From contig CM037878.1 of NCBI GenBank assembly GCA_021292165.1, positions 14,380,471 to 14,444,470 on the forward strand: a stretch of 64,000 nucleotides of DNA, read 5' to 3'. A program made the translations under genes and the position numbers. The DNA is from Shinisaurus crocodilurus. Its lineage: Eukaryota; Chordata; Lepidosauria; Squamata; Shinisauridae. A model generated the notes under the pieces. The model was not told the origin of the DNA and ran no database searches. It saw nothing but the letters and a program-made list of their open reading frames with translations. The stretch's first letter is position 1. Each line of letters opens with the position of its first letter. This document shows, one piece after another, positions 21,451 through 31,834 of the stretch.

Positions 21451-21864
21451 TAGACATGGAAATAAGGCTGGGCGCGCCGCTTGAGCCTTATTTCTCCACC
21501 CCCCCTCCTCGCCCCGTTTTTTTCGAGCGGTGGTGCGCAGCGCCGCTCAAACGATTTACCTACCTACCTCGACGTCTTCGGGCCTGGAAATGGACCCTGC
21601 GCAGGCGCAGAACGGACCATAGGGTCCGTTCTGCGCCTGCGCAGGGTTCCGCCACGTCATTTCCGGTACCGGAAATGACGCGCCAGACCGGATCGAGGGG
21701 CGTGGGCGGCTCTCCGCAGAGAGCGCGCCGGATCGAGCGGCGTGGCTTATGCTTTTGGAAGATGCCATCTAGGCTAGCGAAGAAACGGTATGGCCTCGCC
21801 GGGGCGTGAGCGGGGCCATGTTTGGCCTCGTTCTGCCCCGGCGAGGCTCGATTGCACACCTCTA
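21451..21864. mobile_element. Nested GC-rich hAT-type element with perfect palindromes
   Basis: Starts TAGACATGGAAAT and ends gcacacctcta (complement TAGAGGTGTGC), with a perfect 8-bp duplication cctgcagg at 21443-21450 and 21865-21872. The interior is GC-rich, with two perfect inverted repeats: 24-bp arms at 21595-21618 and 21623-21646 around a 4-base loop, and a 26-bp loopless palindrome at 21655-21680. No transposase frame is recognisable. Confidence 0.85.
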
Positions 21865-22039
21865 CCTGCAGGTGGCGTCAAGCAGGGATGTTGACGAGTC
21901 CTTGGTCTCGAGTACCGAGTCGAGTCTCGAGTCCCATTAAAAATATTGGGACTCGAGTGGGACTCAAGTCAGAGAGGGGGGACTCAGTCCGACTCGCGAG
22001 TAGAGTCCTGGATTCCAAGTCCCCATCCCTGATGTCCAC

Positions 22040-23204
22040 TGCCCGACATCAAGGGAACATTCACAGAGGCATCCAGGCCTCAGACGAGCCAGAGCCTGAT
22101 AACTCAGGGGGAAAGTGGGAAGGGCCCAGGTCTACCAAGTTGCTCTGTTATCAGTGGACACCAGGATCTATCTATAGTTAATTTGGACTTGTGCTGAGCT
22201 GGGAATACTGCCCCATTTTCACCTGCCCCACCCTTTGCAAACTGCTTCCATCAGGCTCACCCCTCAACAGTTACAACCAGCAGCCATTCCAGTGGGCTGC
22301 AGCAGAGGCAGATGTGATGGGAAGCAGGACCATTCCACCAGCCCTGCTGAAAGACCATTTGCTTTTTCCCCCTCTTCCCTCCATGTCGCTTTTTCCTTTT
22401 GTGTTGTGACTTTTTTTAGATTGTAAGCTTGCAGGCAGGGGCTGTCCTGTTTTTATTGATTGTTCGTAAGCCACTGCAGTAGGCTTTTAGCCATGAAGAC
22501 TAATAGCCATTGACAGACTAGATAGATTTATCGTATCCCCTATCAAATCTAAGGGTGCACACGTCATAAAGAGAAGCTTCAATTTGCATCCTTGAGAACA
22601 GATTCTGCAAGAGAAATCCATTTTCCCTAGGAGCGAAACTTACTCCATTCACTTCCTCTCTAATCCCAATGTTGAACTCTTCTGGTATGCCTGGGGTTTA
22701 ATATAGTCCCCTATTCGGCCACTTAAATGGCTCTTTGTGCCTATTCAGACTTGGAAAAATGTTGACCCTCAATATGTTTCCATTGGCACCACCTGTAAGG
22801 GTGTCATGCATGCCAACAAATGAATGGAACTGAATTTTAGAAAGTTAATGGTCGTGGAAATAATGTTGCTTCATGACTGCCTGTGGGCCTGGCTAAAGAA
22901 ATATCTTTCCTCTCCAATCTACGATGAAAGATAAATATTAAGGCCTCATCTAAGGCCTATGTAGGTGGACTTTTAAATTTTCCTTATAATGAATGATGTT
23001 ATTGGTCTGGCTAGCATAGTACCGTCTGATCAGTCTGGCAGCAACTCTGCCCCAAGGCCTCATGCAGGGGACCTGCAGACCCTGTGACCTGCAATCCTTT
23101 AGCTAAAAAGGGCTGGGTGACTGAACATCATGTTTGTAAAGTATGTACTCCACCACTAAATTAAATGTTGGCTCAGTTCTAGATGAGAGCCTCCTCCAGA
23201 TTAG
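22040..23204. other. Unassigned non-coding stretch
   Basis: No gene or named repeat that I can support. The right end blends into an L2-like fragment. Confidence 0.5.
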
Positions 23205-23389
23205 TCTCCCTAGGAAGTTTAGGTCAATGTAAAGAGCAGAACGTTCTCTGTAGCAGTGCCACAACTTTGGAACATCCTCCTTAAGGAAACTAGCCAGGCA
23301 ACAGCACTTCAAATATGTGAGAAGCGGACTAAGGGAACATTTTGTTTTGCCAGGTTTTCAAAGACTGATTATTTGCTGGGTTGAGATGA

Positions 23390-23426
<37 letters not shown>

Positions 23427-23430
23427 TATT
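23205..23430 (+). mobile_element. Decayed L2-like LINE 3' fragment
   Basis: The block agcagtgccacaactttgg followed by aacatcctccttaagg parallels the L2 copy at 53560-55987 (ggcaccccgattgtgg, aatactctcccc). It runs into an ATT microsatellite (23390-23426), as the L2 copy at 13390-14646 runs into AAT. Weak similarity, so low confidence. Confidence 0.45.
23390..23426. repeat. (ATT)n microsatellite
   Basis: About twelve ATT units followed by T-rich sequence. Confidence 0.95.
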
Positions 23431-23589
23431 TTATTTTTGTTAACTTTTGCTATAGTTGGATTGTGGTTTGAGGTTGTTGGCTTTTAGGGAAGAAAATTAT
23501 ATCAAAGATCTGGTTAGGGGTGTCAGAGCTTGTGCAAACATGGCGGCACACCTTGCTTACAGTGGGGCCTACTTAGTGGAGGAAGAACC

Positions 23590-23804
23590 AGCCCTACTAT
23601 TAGGAAGAGTGAGGCAGCTGCCTCAGGAGAAAGATGCTGGGGCCTGGGGTAAGGTGGCAGCTCCCCACCATTTCCGCTAAGTCTCCTGAGCTAGTCTGCT
23701 CTGCTCTCCCTAAGCTGTCAGTCCAGTTGGCTTCTGTACATGGAATGGGTGGAGGCTGCCATCTTGTCCTTTGCCCGGGGCAGCCAAATGTCTTGGGCTG
23801 GCCC
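23590..23804 (-). mobile_element. hAT-like non-autonomous element
   Basis: In reverse orientation this resembles the element at 27462-27729: ccatcttgtcctttgcccgg and tgtcttgggctggccc correspond to the complements of its left end. The left boundary (ccagccctac) and target duplication are unclear. Confidence 0.5.
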
Positions 23805-25030
23805 AGAGTGGGGGAAAGTGTTCTGCACATACAAAGGGATGCACAAAGAGAGCCACCTCTTTCCAACAAAGTGAAATGAAAAGCCCTCCTTGTTTGTGCT
23901 TTGGATCACGACGACTCATGTTTGTTACCTCAGAACAGGGACACATAGCCTCAAGGAGATGGAGAATGAAACAGGATAGCATCGTCGTTCCCTTGCCCCA
24001 TCAAAAGTTGTCTTTTTTGACAGCCTTACTTTGCACCAACGTAATTTCATAGATGGAGATGCAATCTGAGAAAAGGAACTTGCCTGGTGATGATGTTGAG
24101 GTAAAAATTTCCTTGCCGGTCAAAGAAATAATAAACAAGTTTCCCCTTCTCCCTCTCCCAGAATGCTAAGGCAGAGAATGAGTTCCTCTGGCTTCCTGAA
24201 GCTGGTTATACTCTTTGAGAGCTGAATGGAGGGTGTCTTTTCTTGTTCTCATTAGCCTCTCCATATTGTTCAGCTTGGCCCTTTCCCCACAAGGGACTCT
24301 TCTGAAAGATTTGCCCCAAGAGGCCAACTCTTCCCTTTTCTAGGTGGTTTAGCATTCTCTCCATCTTCGGGCAAAGGGGGAGGAAAAGAAAAAAAAACAA
24401 CATTTCATTTCTTCATTTCACGAGCTGTCACAAGTTCTTAAAGTTAAATGTCTTCACAGGCACCCTCTATTCTGTGAAATTATTCTTCCTGTTTAAAGAT
24501 TCATTGATACTGGAGCTTGAGGGGAGTATGGGGGGGGGAGTTCAGGCCTCATTCTTTCTTTCTATCCTCTGGTCAGAAATTGCCATGAGGGGCAAGATCA
24601 TGTCCAATAACAATAAACTCTGACTTTGGCCCTCGGATCACTTCATCAGTTCTCTGCAGCGACGTAGGCCAAAGTGGGTATAAATCCTAGAGAATTGAAT
24701 AAGGAGTGCAAATGTTTTAATGCAGAGTGGTGGGCATAAATTCTGCAGGACTTTACAAAAGCAGCAGAAATACAACCCAGCTTTTCAGAGGGGTGTAAAA
24801 CGTACACAACGCTGGAAATGATTCATGTTGCCGCCATAGTGTTAAATCATACAGGATGAAATAAAGTAGACACCGAGCAGTTTGGGATTAAGGATTCCAG
24901 GCCTGGCGTCTCTTTCTTTGGGCTAAGCCACCCACCCGGCACATATTAATGAGATAAATTTGAGACAAGACCCTTTTTGCTTCCCATCAAGTACCGAACT
25001 TCAGTACAGAATTAGCATAGCATAGGATTG
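23805..25030. other. Unassigned non-coding stretch
   Basis: I see no gene or named repeat. A short G-run lies near 24530. Confidence 0.5.
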
Positions 25031-25769
25031 CACCCTGGTCAGGACCGGCGTCAAGGGTAGGCATAGTTGGGCACCTGCCGAGGACCCACAGCCCAGCAGA
25101 GGCCCACTGACAAGAGCCTCCTGGAATTGCTCGTCCTCTTCACCATTGCAACCTGCTTGTTTACCTGTCTCTTGCTCTGGCCCAGACAACGGTGGTGGTG
25201 AGAAGGAGCAGCAGCAGAAGCCACTGTCGATGTGTCCACTGCTCTCTACCTGTCAAGCAAGCAAGTGGTAGCAGTGACGGGGAAGAGGAGGAGGAGGAGC
25301 ATTAGCAGCTGGTGACAATGGCGGTGAGAAGGTAGGCTCACTGAGGGAGGGGGCCCATTGAGCGTGTTTTGCCCAAAGGCCCTCAAAAGGGGGAGGGGAG
25401 ATATGATCGCACTCTTCCAGTACTTGAAGGGTTGTCACAAAGAGGAGGGCCAGGATCTCTTCTCGATCATCCCAGTTTGCAGGACACGGAATAATGGGCT
25501 CAAGTTACAGGAACACAGATTCCACTTAAACATCAGGAAAAATGTCCTGACTGTCAGAGCAATAAGACAATGGAACCAACGACCTAGGGAGGTGGTGGGC
25601 TCTCCCACTCTGGAGGCATTCAAGGTGCAGGCTGGACAGCCATCTGTCAGGGATGCTTTGACCTGGATTCCTGCGTTGAGCAGGGGGTTGGACTCGATGG
25701 CATTGTAGGCCCCTTCCAACTCTCCTATTCTATGATTCTATGAAAAACCTGGAGCTGGTGCTAGCTCTG
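25031..25769. mobile_element. hAT-like element interrupted by CR1
   Basis: The left part starts at caggaccggcgtcaaggg, and similar sequence ending gctggtgctagctctgg resumes after the CR1 insertion (25389-25741). The 10-bp string ctggtcagga flanks both outer ends, but the exact 8-bp duplication cannot be placed, so boundaries are tentative. A GAG-rich patch lies at 25285-25303. Confidence 0.45.
25389..25741 (+). mobile_element. CR1 LINE 3' end
   Basis: Begins at ggggagatatgatcgcac (the [10 protein letters not shown] codons), keeps the frame through [16 protein letters not shown] and [11 protein letters not shown], then loses frame near tgcaggctggacagcc, and ends ctattctatgattctatga. It has 5'-truncated, non-functional coding and sits inside a hAT-like element. 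Confidence 0.93.
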
Positions 25770-25775
25770 GTCAGG

Positions 25776-26692
25776 AACTAAAGTGGCCCTGCTAGAGTCT
25801 GCCCACTGTCTTGCTCCCACAAGAACATAACAAAGGCAAATGCTGATGTAACCCTCTACTCCCCAGTGGCAAAGTTCTCTCCTTAGGCAGGTTGGCAACC
25901 CTATCTGCATTGCACTAAAAGAGAAGTACACTTATGGTATAAAGGGGGGAAATTCTGATAGGTGTCCTTCCAACTTCTGGAGTGGCGGACAAGCTATGGT
26001 AACCAGACCAGCAAGAAGGAGATGCTGAGTGGGCTTTCCTTTTGGTTGTTGTTATTTAGCTATGGATGAAGCGGGGGGGGGGGGATGCTGTTTCCCCTTG
26101 CAGAAGTAGGCTGCAGGCTTCCATTTCCATGCAAAACTGTACATACATGAGTGCACACATATGTAATACTTTAGCTAGGTAGAAGTTGGGAAGCTTTCTT
26201 TCTTTTTCTAGAGGGGCAAGGGATTTTGGAGTGAGATTCACTGAGGATAAGTCCGGTCTTGCACCTGAAAGGAAGCTCACCTAGATGGCTGAAGTCAACT
26301 TGCAAAATGCTGCATCTTCCTTGAGATTACAATGCAGACACACATTTCCCAAACTACGTATTCATTCTTCTGCTTTTACCCACTCTTCAGTTCCCAGGGT
26401 AATCTCTCCCAGAGGGGACAAAAACAGGAGCTATTAAAGAGGAAAAGGGACTTAGTTTCCTCCTGTTCTTTCAGGGGAGTCCTTCGCCTCTTTGGGACTG
26501 GCACATCATGCTCTAGGATTGAATGGAGTGGGGAGCAATTACTTCATTCAGCCAAACCAAGCGTTAAAGCTCTTCCATTTCAAGCACTGAAGAGAGGGGA
26601 GACTGCATGATCAAGTGTTGATTGCTTGGAACTGGCCCTATTAGCAGTGGAAGAAGAACTGATTTTTTAATTTTATTTTTAATCCACGGACT
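25776..26692. other. Unassigned non-coding stretch
   Basis: A G-run lies at 26072-26083. No gene or repeat family is recognised. Confidence 0.5.
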
Positions 26693-26697
26693 GTCAG

Positions 26698-27442
26698 TGT
26701 GAAGGACTGAGGCCTACACAGGCTGAGTTAGTTGAAGCCTTTGTGAGTTTCATTTTCCCCTCGGGGAGTTAAGTTTCATTTCTCCAGTTTGAGGTCACAT
26801 GATTGTAACTTTCTAGTGTATATAAGGAGCTGCAGGGTGGCAGACTGAGAGAGCGACATTGGAGAGAGGGTGAAGCAGCCAGAGAAGAGAGAATGACTAT
26901 AACTAAAGAACTGCAGAACAGCTAGACAGTGTTCTCCAAGCTTGGGTCCCCAGATGTTTTTGGCCTACAACTCCCAGCATGCCCCAGCCAGCGTAGCTGG
27001 CTGGGGCATGCTGGGAGTTGTAGGCCAAAAACATCTGGGGACCCAAGGCTTGGAGAACACTGAGCTAGAAGAAAGGCTGGGGAAGGAATCTCTACTAAAT
27101 TTACAGCTGTGACAGTGTAGCTAGGTTAGAGAACCTTGCGTTATTTCCCTTTTATTTCCCTTGCTTTTTGTAATCTTACAGCCCTGTTTGTGTAATCACC
27201 CTAAGTTAATGTGATTCTACGTTACCAATATTTACTTTACTACAGTAAACAGTTATTGTTAAAATCCAGTTGTTGTTGGAGCGTCTTTTGCACCACGCCT
27301 AAGGCCTAATAATCCCACGTTGCTGGGAACAGGAGTTAAAAAGGCAGAGAATTGGCATCCTGAGACAGGAGGGGCTCTTAAAAAGAGGCAGATATCTTTA
27401 AGGAGCCGATCAAGGGGTCCTGGTACAGGTGGGACCTTGGCA
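26698..27442 (+). mobile_element. Probable solo LTR carrying a MITE
   Basis: Starts TGTGAAGGACTGAGG and ends accttggca, flanked by the 5-bp repeat gtcag (26693-26697 and 27443-27447). It has a TATA box (gtgtatataaggagc, about 26817) followed by a purine-rich leader, and an A/T-rich stretch (cagtaaacagttattg) where polyadenylation could occur. A 136-bp CAGTG foldback lies inside. No gag/pol sequence adjoins it. The short TSD leaves room for doubt, and a different right end near 27320 is possible. Confidence 0.5.
26927..27062. mobile_element. CAGTG foldback MITE, 136 bp
   Basis: Long form with the centre ccagccagc-gta-gctggctgg. The left arm has caagcttggg and the right arm a different variant of the same spot. 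The flanks share agctaga (26920-26926 and 27063-27069), a 7-base match to a duplication, again with TA at the middle. Confidence 0.92.
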
Positions 27443-27461
27443 GTCAGCAGTAGCTCACATG

Positions 27462-27729
27462 CAGGGCTAGCTCAAGACACTTTGCTGCCTGAGCCAAAGG
27501 ACAAGATGGCGCCCCCCTCCCATTCCGCATAAAACCGCCAAATGGACTGGCAGTGAGAATGGGTCAGCATCTTCCACCACGCCTGAAGGCAGAAAGCTAG
27601 CTTAGCTTAGGGGAACGCAGGGCAGGCTGCATGGCCCACAGCTCTTTCCTGCATCACCTTGCTGCCACCTCCCAACATCTGCCACCTGTGGCAACCGCCT
27701 CACTCCGTCTAGTGGGAAGGCTGGCCCTG
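27462..27729. mobile_element. hAT-type non-autonomous element, 268 bp
   Basis: Begins CAGGGCTAGCTCAAG and ends aaggctggccctg, with a perfect 8-bp duplication ctcacatg (27454-27461 and 27730-27737). It directly follows the probable solo LTR. A diverged reverse-orientation relative is at 23590-23804. Confidence 0.88.
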
Positions 27730-27981
27730 CTCACATGTATTCTTTCAGATCCACTTGACTGTTTCCTGCACAAATTCTGCAACAAGGCAACCCAAATGTC
27801 CTTTCATAGAAGAGCACAGAGGAAGCTTCTCTGGTGCCCTTCATGGGCGCGCCTGTTTTTCCCCAAGCTTTAGATACGGTCTGTAGCTAAGAAAAGAATC
27901 TCCTATTAGAGAGCTGAGGCTTTAGAGAAGCTGGCTGGGGGCAGGTACACTGGGCAAACAAAACCAGGTCATGTTGAACTA

Positions 27982-28231
27982 CAGTAATGCCTTGGATTGC
28001 AAGTAACTTGGTTTGAGAGTGTTTTGCAAGGCAAGCAAATTTTTAAATATTTATTTAATTTTTTTTTACTTGATATACAAGCGACGTCTTGCAATACAAG
28101 TACTGTAGTATGGCTTAAATTAAAAATCTCTGTACAAATTTTTTGGGGGGGATTTCGTTTTGATATAAGAGTGTTTTGGATTACAAGCACGTTTCCGGAA
28201 CGAATTATGCTCTCAATCCAAGGCATGACTG
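27982..28231 (+). mobile_element. pogo/Tigger-like MITE, 250 bp
   Basis: Imperfect terminal inverted repeats (cagtaatgccttggattgca and the complement of ctcaatccaaggcatgactg) flanked by TA on both sides (27980-27981, 28232-28233). A TA duplication and these termini suit Tc1/mariner-pogo elements. A near full-length copy lies in reverse at 34629-34879. Confidence 0.8.
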
Positions 28232-28262
28232 TACTTTAATTTCTGCCAGTGACTCACATTAT

Positions 28263-28580
28263 GGAGTGGCCAAGTGCCCTGCTTTACAGAGTACAGTCCT
28301 CTATTTAAAGGCATCCTCTATTCCAGCCTAGCCCAACCTGGAGCCTTCCAGACATTTTGGACTACAACTCCCAGCTTTCCTGACCATGGGCCATGATGGC
28401 TGGGGCTGATGGTGGTTGAAGTCCAAAACATCTGGAGGGGACCACGTTGGGGAAGCCTGCTGTATTTGAAGGGCCACCTGGACCAAGTCCCAAAGGACCA
28501 AACAAAGGGAGAGCAGGGGCCCTGAAGCTGCCTATCAGCAGTTAGCACCTCAATGGGTAGCAGCTGGACAGCCTCCACAG
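28263..28580 (+). repeat. Unclassified dispersed repeat (family U), split by a foldback
   Basis: Shares with 34052-34115/34440-34990, 38300-38530 and 45638-45935 (reverse) the order: acagtcctctatttaaagg, a GGACC-rich middle, gcctatcagcagttagcacc and a caggtc block. A hAT-like foldback (28323-28462) interrupts it. I do not recognise the family. Confidence 0.55.
28323..28462. mobile_element. Diverged hAT-type foldback
   Basis: The arms ccagcctagcccaacctgg and the complement of ccacgttggggaagcctg are inverted. The inner part has ggactacaactcccag (28360-28375) and its mirror ggttgaagtccaaaac. The target duplication is blurred by the surrounding ctatt repeats. Confidence 0.65.
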
Positions 28581-28941
28581 GAGACTCACAGGTCTCTTGG
28601 GCGGGAGGCTGCTGCGTCACACGACACACATCCCAAACTGACCATTTCATGCTATTTCTGCCATTGCATCCCAGATTTCTTCAGACCAGTTATATCATGA
28701 CTTTTATACATCTTGTGTTTTCCTCCAGTAAATATTTCAGTGCATGCTAAACTTGCGATACTTTTCTGGGGGGAGGGGAAGGAGTGGCTTCAGTGGGGTT
28801 GTGGGCTGGCGGAAGTGGCACTGCAAGAGGAAGTGTCCTATTTTTTGGGGGGGGGTTAAACAATATTTGCAACTGCGCAGGTAGAGAGGTGTGAATCTGT
28901 GAATAACACGAACCTCTCACATTGCTTCAAGTGCTGGGTGA

Positions 28942-29396
28942 GGAACAACTAGCTGAAAATGCACTGATATACATGTCTACTCAGAAGTAAATCACATTGC
29001 CTTCAGTGGCACTTATTTACTTATTTTATTTATATCCCCGCCTTTTTTCCTGCAAGGAACCCAAGGCGGCTTACATTATCCTCCTGCTCCTCTCCATTTT
29101 ATCCTCACAACAACCCTGTGAGGTAGGTGAGGCTGTGAGAGTCAGTGACTGGCCCAAAGCCACCCAGTGAGTTTCATTGCCCAGCGGGGACTAGAACCTG
29201 GATCTCCCGAGAGTCCCAGTCCAACACCCGAACCACTACGCCACACTTACTCCTGCAAAAGTCAGCACGGGAGAGGGGCTGCAAGGAACAACTAGCTGAA
29301 AATGCACGGAGGATATACATGTCTACTCAGAAGTAAATCACATTGCCTTCAGTGGCACTTACTTCTGCAAAAGTCAGCATGGGAGAGGAGGGTTTG
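28942..29396. repeat. Tandem duplication interrupted by a Sauria SINE
   Basis: A unit starting ggaacaactagctgaaaatg and running through tacatgtctactcagaagta, ccttcagtggcactta and ctgcaaaagtcagc occurs twice. The second (29285-29396) is intact. The first is split between 28942-29010 and 29248-29284 by the SINE at 29011-29247. The middle block resembles the short MITE-like repeat also seen near 33444, 35805 and 52681. Confidence 0.85.
29011..29247 (-). mobile_element. Sauria SINE
   Basis: Antisense copy. On the minus strand: tRNA-like head with the A box (ggcgtagtggttc), B box (ccaggttctagtccc), the body tgaaactcactgggtg and cctacctcacagggttgttg, and the Bov-B-like tail ccgccttgggttccttgcag followed by aaataaaataagtaaa. 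Squamate-specific family. Confidence 0.93.
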
Positions 29397-31229
29397 CGTT
29401 GGCTTTCGGGAAGGAGCTGTGAATTTACTTCTTTTTTCTTTTTTTAAAATCTCTGCTCCTTTGTACCGGTGAACTTGCACATAGGCTTAATGGATCTTAA
29501 AAAAGAAAAAAGAAACTTAAAGGGCCATTTCCATGCACACATCACCTTTTCGACTCCTCCTCCTGCATTTGTGTGTGACACAAGATCATGTTTTCAACAC
29601 AGTGGAAACTGCTGTATTCATTAGCCTGTGCCCCAACAGTGGTAAATGTGTTTTGCATGAATATTGTGACAGCACTGCTGATACACAGAAGGGGCTCTAG
29701 TGTAGATCCCCCACTGGTCACAGCCTTCCGCAGTATTGGTGAGATGTATTTTATACTTTTCCGTTTCAAGTTTAGTAATTATTTCTAAATTTGTGGCTAT
29801 ACAAATTTTCAGACTGGGGAAAGAAGCAGCTGTGAACGGGCAGCGAGCACAACATGAAAAAGATAAGAGGGGGGTTCACGAAACTTTTCACTCATAACTC
29901 AATTCCCCCTTCACTCCTAAAACTTTTATGGGCCAGAAATTCAGCACAGCTTTCTATATAAATGATGATGATGATAGCAAAAGCCATAACACGAACTTAG
30001 GGTCACTAGTTTGTCTGGCCTGGGATAAAATTCTGTCATGCATCCAAAAAGATAGTGCTCAATAAGGTCCTGAGGGAAAGCAGAATGCTTTTCGTAAGTT
30101 GTCCCAAAGAACCTTTAAAGCATTGGGCATTCTTAAAGCAACAGTAAGCTTTCTATGAGATGGGGAACTGGCTGCTGTAGCACTTTATTTTAATCAAGTA
30201 TTTACTGCAGCTGCCACTGAATCTCACCTAAAGCAATGTTTGAAGCGAATTTGAGATTTGTTTGTTTTCCTAAGGCCAAAAAAATAATAAAATAAAATGG
30301 AAGAAATTCACTTCTTGAAGTTTTGACTTCTTTTCTCGGTTTAGGGAGTGAAGGGAAACGCAGTTGTAAAACTCAGCTGAGGAAATGTGATCAACTTGTC
30401 ACCTCTCACAGCATGGCATGCTGGGAAGCAGGGTTGACTTGGCAACGCTGCTAGTTAAGCAAAACTTGACACGTGAAAGATACCAGGCCCAGGCCTTGAA
30501 ATCCGGACAAAACAGCCCGTGGAGTGGAGATGGCTTTGGGGAATTCTCTCTTTACAACCAAAGGGAGGCGAAAAACCGTAAAGCCAAATGAAATACCACA
30601 AGCCCATCCAGGGTAAACACTCAGGCCTTTCAGAGCGGCTCACAAAGAGCAGATGGGGCGGGACTGTGTGGGGAGAGAGGGGAAAGGGGGGGGGGATTCA
30701 GTGGAAAGGATGCCGGAGAGGGAAAATATGTAAACAAGTCTGAGCATTACAAAATGGGAGGAGGCAGTAAAAGAGAGGGGTGTGCCTTCAGCCTCTCCCA
30801 AGTCTCATGGAGGAGGTGGTGCTCTATTTCTTTCTCTCTCTGTGTGTGTGTGTGTCTTTCTCTGTCTCACTCACAGAGCGTGGCAGTGTGGCACGATCCT
30901 CCAATACTACAGCCCCGTATTTACAGACATTCGCCGGCCTGGTTTCCATAACACTTGTCATCTTCAGCCTTGAGAACTTGGCACAAAGGCAAACTCAGCA
31001 GGGGGACAGGGGCGGGCGGGGGGGGGGGCGGGAGAAAGAAGTGTCTTGTTTCTGAAACCGGCTGAGACGGCGCTCATTCCATCTGCGGCCTTCGGTGGGC
31101 TGGGGCTTAGCTTTCCTCCTCGAGGCTTACCCTACGGCGGCCTAGGTTTACCCTACAGGAGGTTTTGAAAGAGTGGTCCGAGATTGGGACATCTCTTCCA
31201 AGCCTGTAATCTTAAGTTGGTGTGACACT
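29397..31229. other. Unassigned stretch with low-complexity patches
   Basis: G-runs at 30685-30695 and 31015-31033, a CT/GT-rich patch at 30828-30870 and a GGCGG-rich stretch to about 31150. I see no gene or named repeat. The G-rich end could be weakly CpG-enriched but shows no exon or promoter that I can support. Confidence 0.45.
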
Positions 31230-31825
31230 GGTTGTTGTTGTGAGGCCACCAAAATTTCGTCATTAGTCGGCTCGTTGGTCAAAATCCGTCTGTTCGATGT
31301 ATTTCGAATTCTCGATGAAGTTCAGAATTGATTGCAAGCTTTGGAGCAGTCATAATAAAGCAGTGCACAGATACCCCCCTCTAAATTTTCAGTCGCCCTT
31401 CCACCTAGACCCCCCCAAAACTTAGTTGAGCCAGTCTCATTGGCTGATTTCCTCGTTGCCGCCACTGCAGCTCTGCCTCTAAGGGGGAGGAGGAGGAGGA
31501 GTCTGTGTGTCCATCTTCATACCGGTGATAGGCAATCAGTAATCGGCGATGGCAAGTAAACATGACATGACATCATCATGCAGGCAGGCCACGTGAAAAC
31601 AACCAATCAGAAAAGGGGCACTTAACGTGATGACACATGATGTCATGCTGCGCTACATTATTCCAAATTACAGCTCCCAAGATGTACCTTGAGACTGAGA
31701 AAAACTCATATACATGGAACAAGATTTTGTATTAAAGGAGAAGCCTTTTCTGAGATGACATAGATGAATTCATTACCTTCTGAGTAAATAATGAATTAAC
31801 TTGGGGGTAAGTTCACCCACCACTA
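31230..31825 (+). mobile_element. hAT-like element (family A), second copy
   Basis: Aligns with 308-1011 over most of its length: ttgattgcaagc, catgacatgacatcatcatg, aacaaccaatcagaaaa, acagctcccaagatg, attttgtattaaagg and the end ccaccacta. It lacks the CR1 insertion. The left end and target duplication are unclear. A Sauria SINE begins just downstream. Confidence 0.65.
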
Positions 31826-31834
31826 GTCACTAGG

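Larger units (their letters stand above)
20074..22031 (-). mobile_element. GAGTC-rich hAT element, 1,958-bp composite copy
   Basis: Bounded by CAGGGATGTTGAAGAGTCC at the left and cccatccctg at the right, with a perfect 8-bp target duplication atgtccac (20066-20073 and 22032-22039). The terminal regions are arrays of gagtc/ctcgag palindromes. An internal VNTR-like aggcaggcagaggaggc block (20360-20600) is shared with the other family copies. Beyond about 20616 the interior differs: it contains a (TG)n tract (21004-21034), a foldback MITE (21234-21440) and a nested hAT element (21451-21864). Strand is given by analogy with the transposase fragment at 46590-46832. I see no transposase coding in this copy. 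Confidence 0.85.

Noticed and set aside
22000..22031. GAGTC arrays as CRISPR or satellite DNA
   Set aside because: The repeats are irregular palindromes bounded by transposon ends with 8-bp target duplications. There are no unique spacers, and the organism is a vertebrate.
21882..22031. The right-hand GAGTC array as an independent insertion
   Set aside because: Its immediate left flank (gcgtcaag) does not match its right flank (atgtccac), whereas the left flank at 20066-20073 does.
26810..26900. TATA box as a host gene promoter
   Set aside because: It lies within a TG...CA segment with a 5-bp duplication, so an LTR promoter is the simpler reading.
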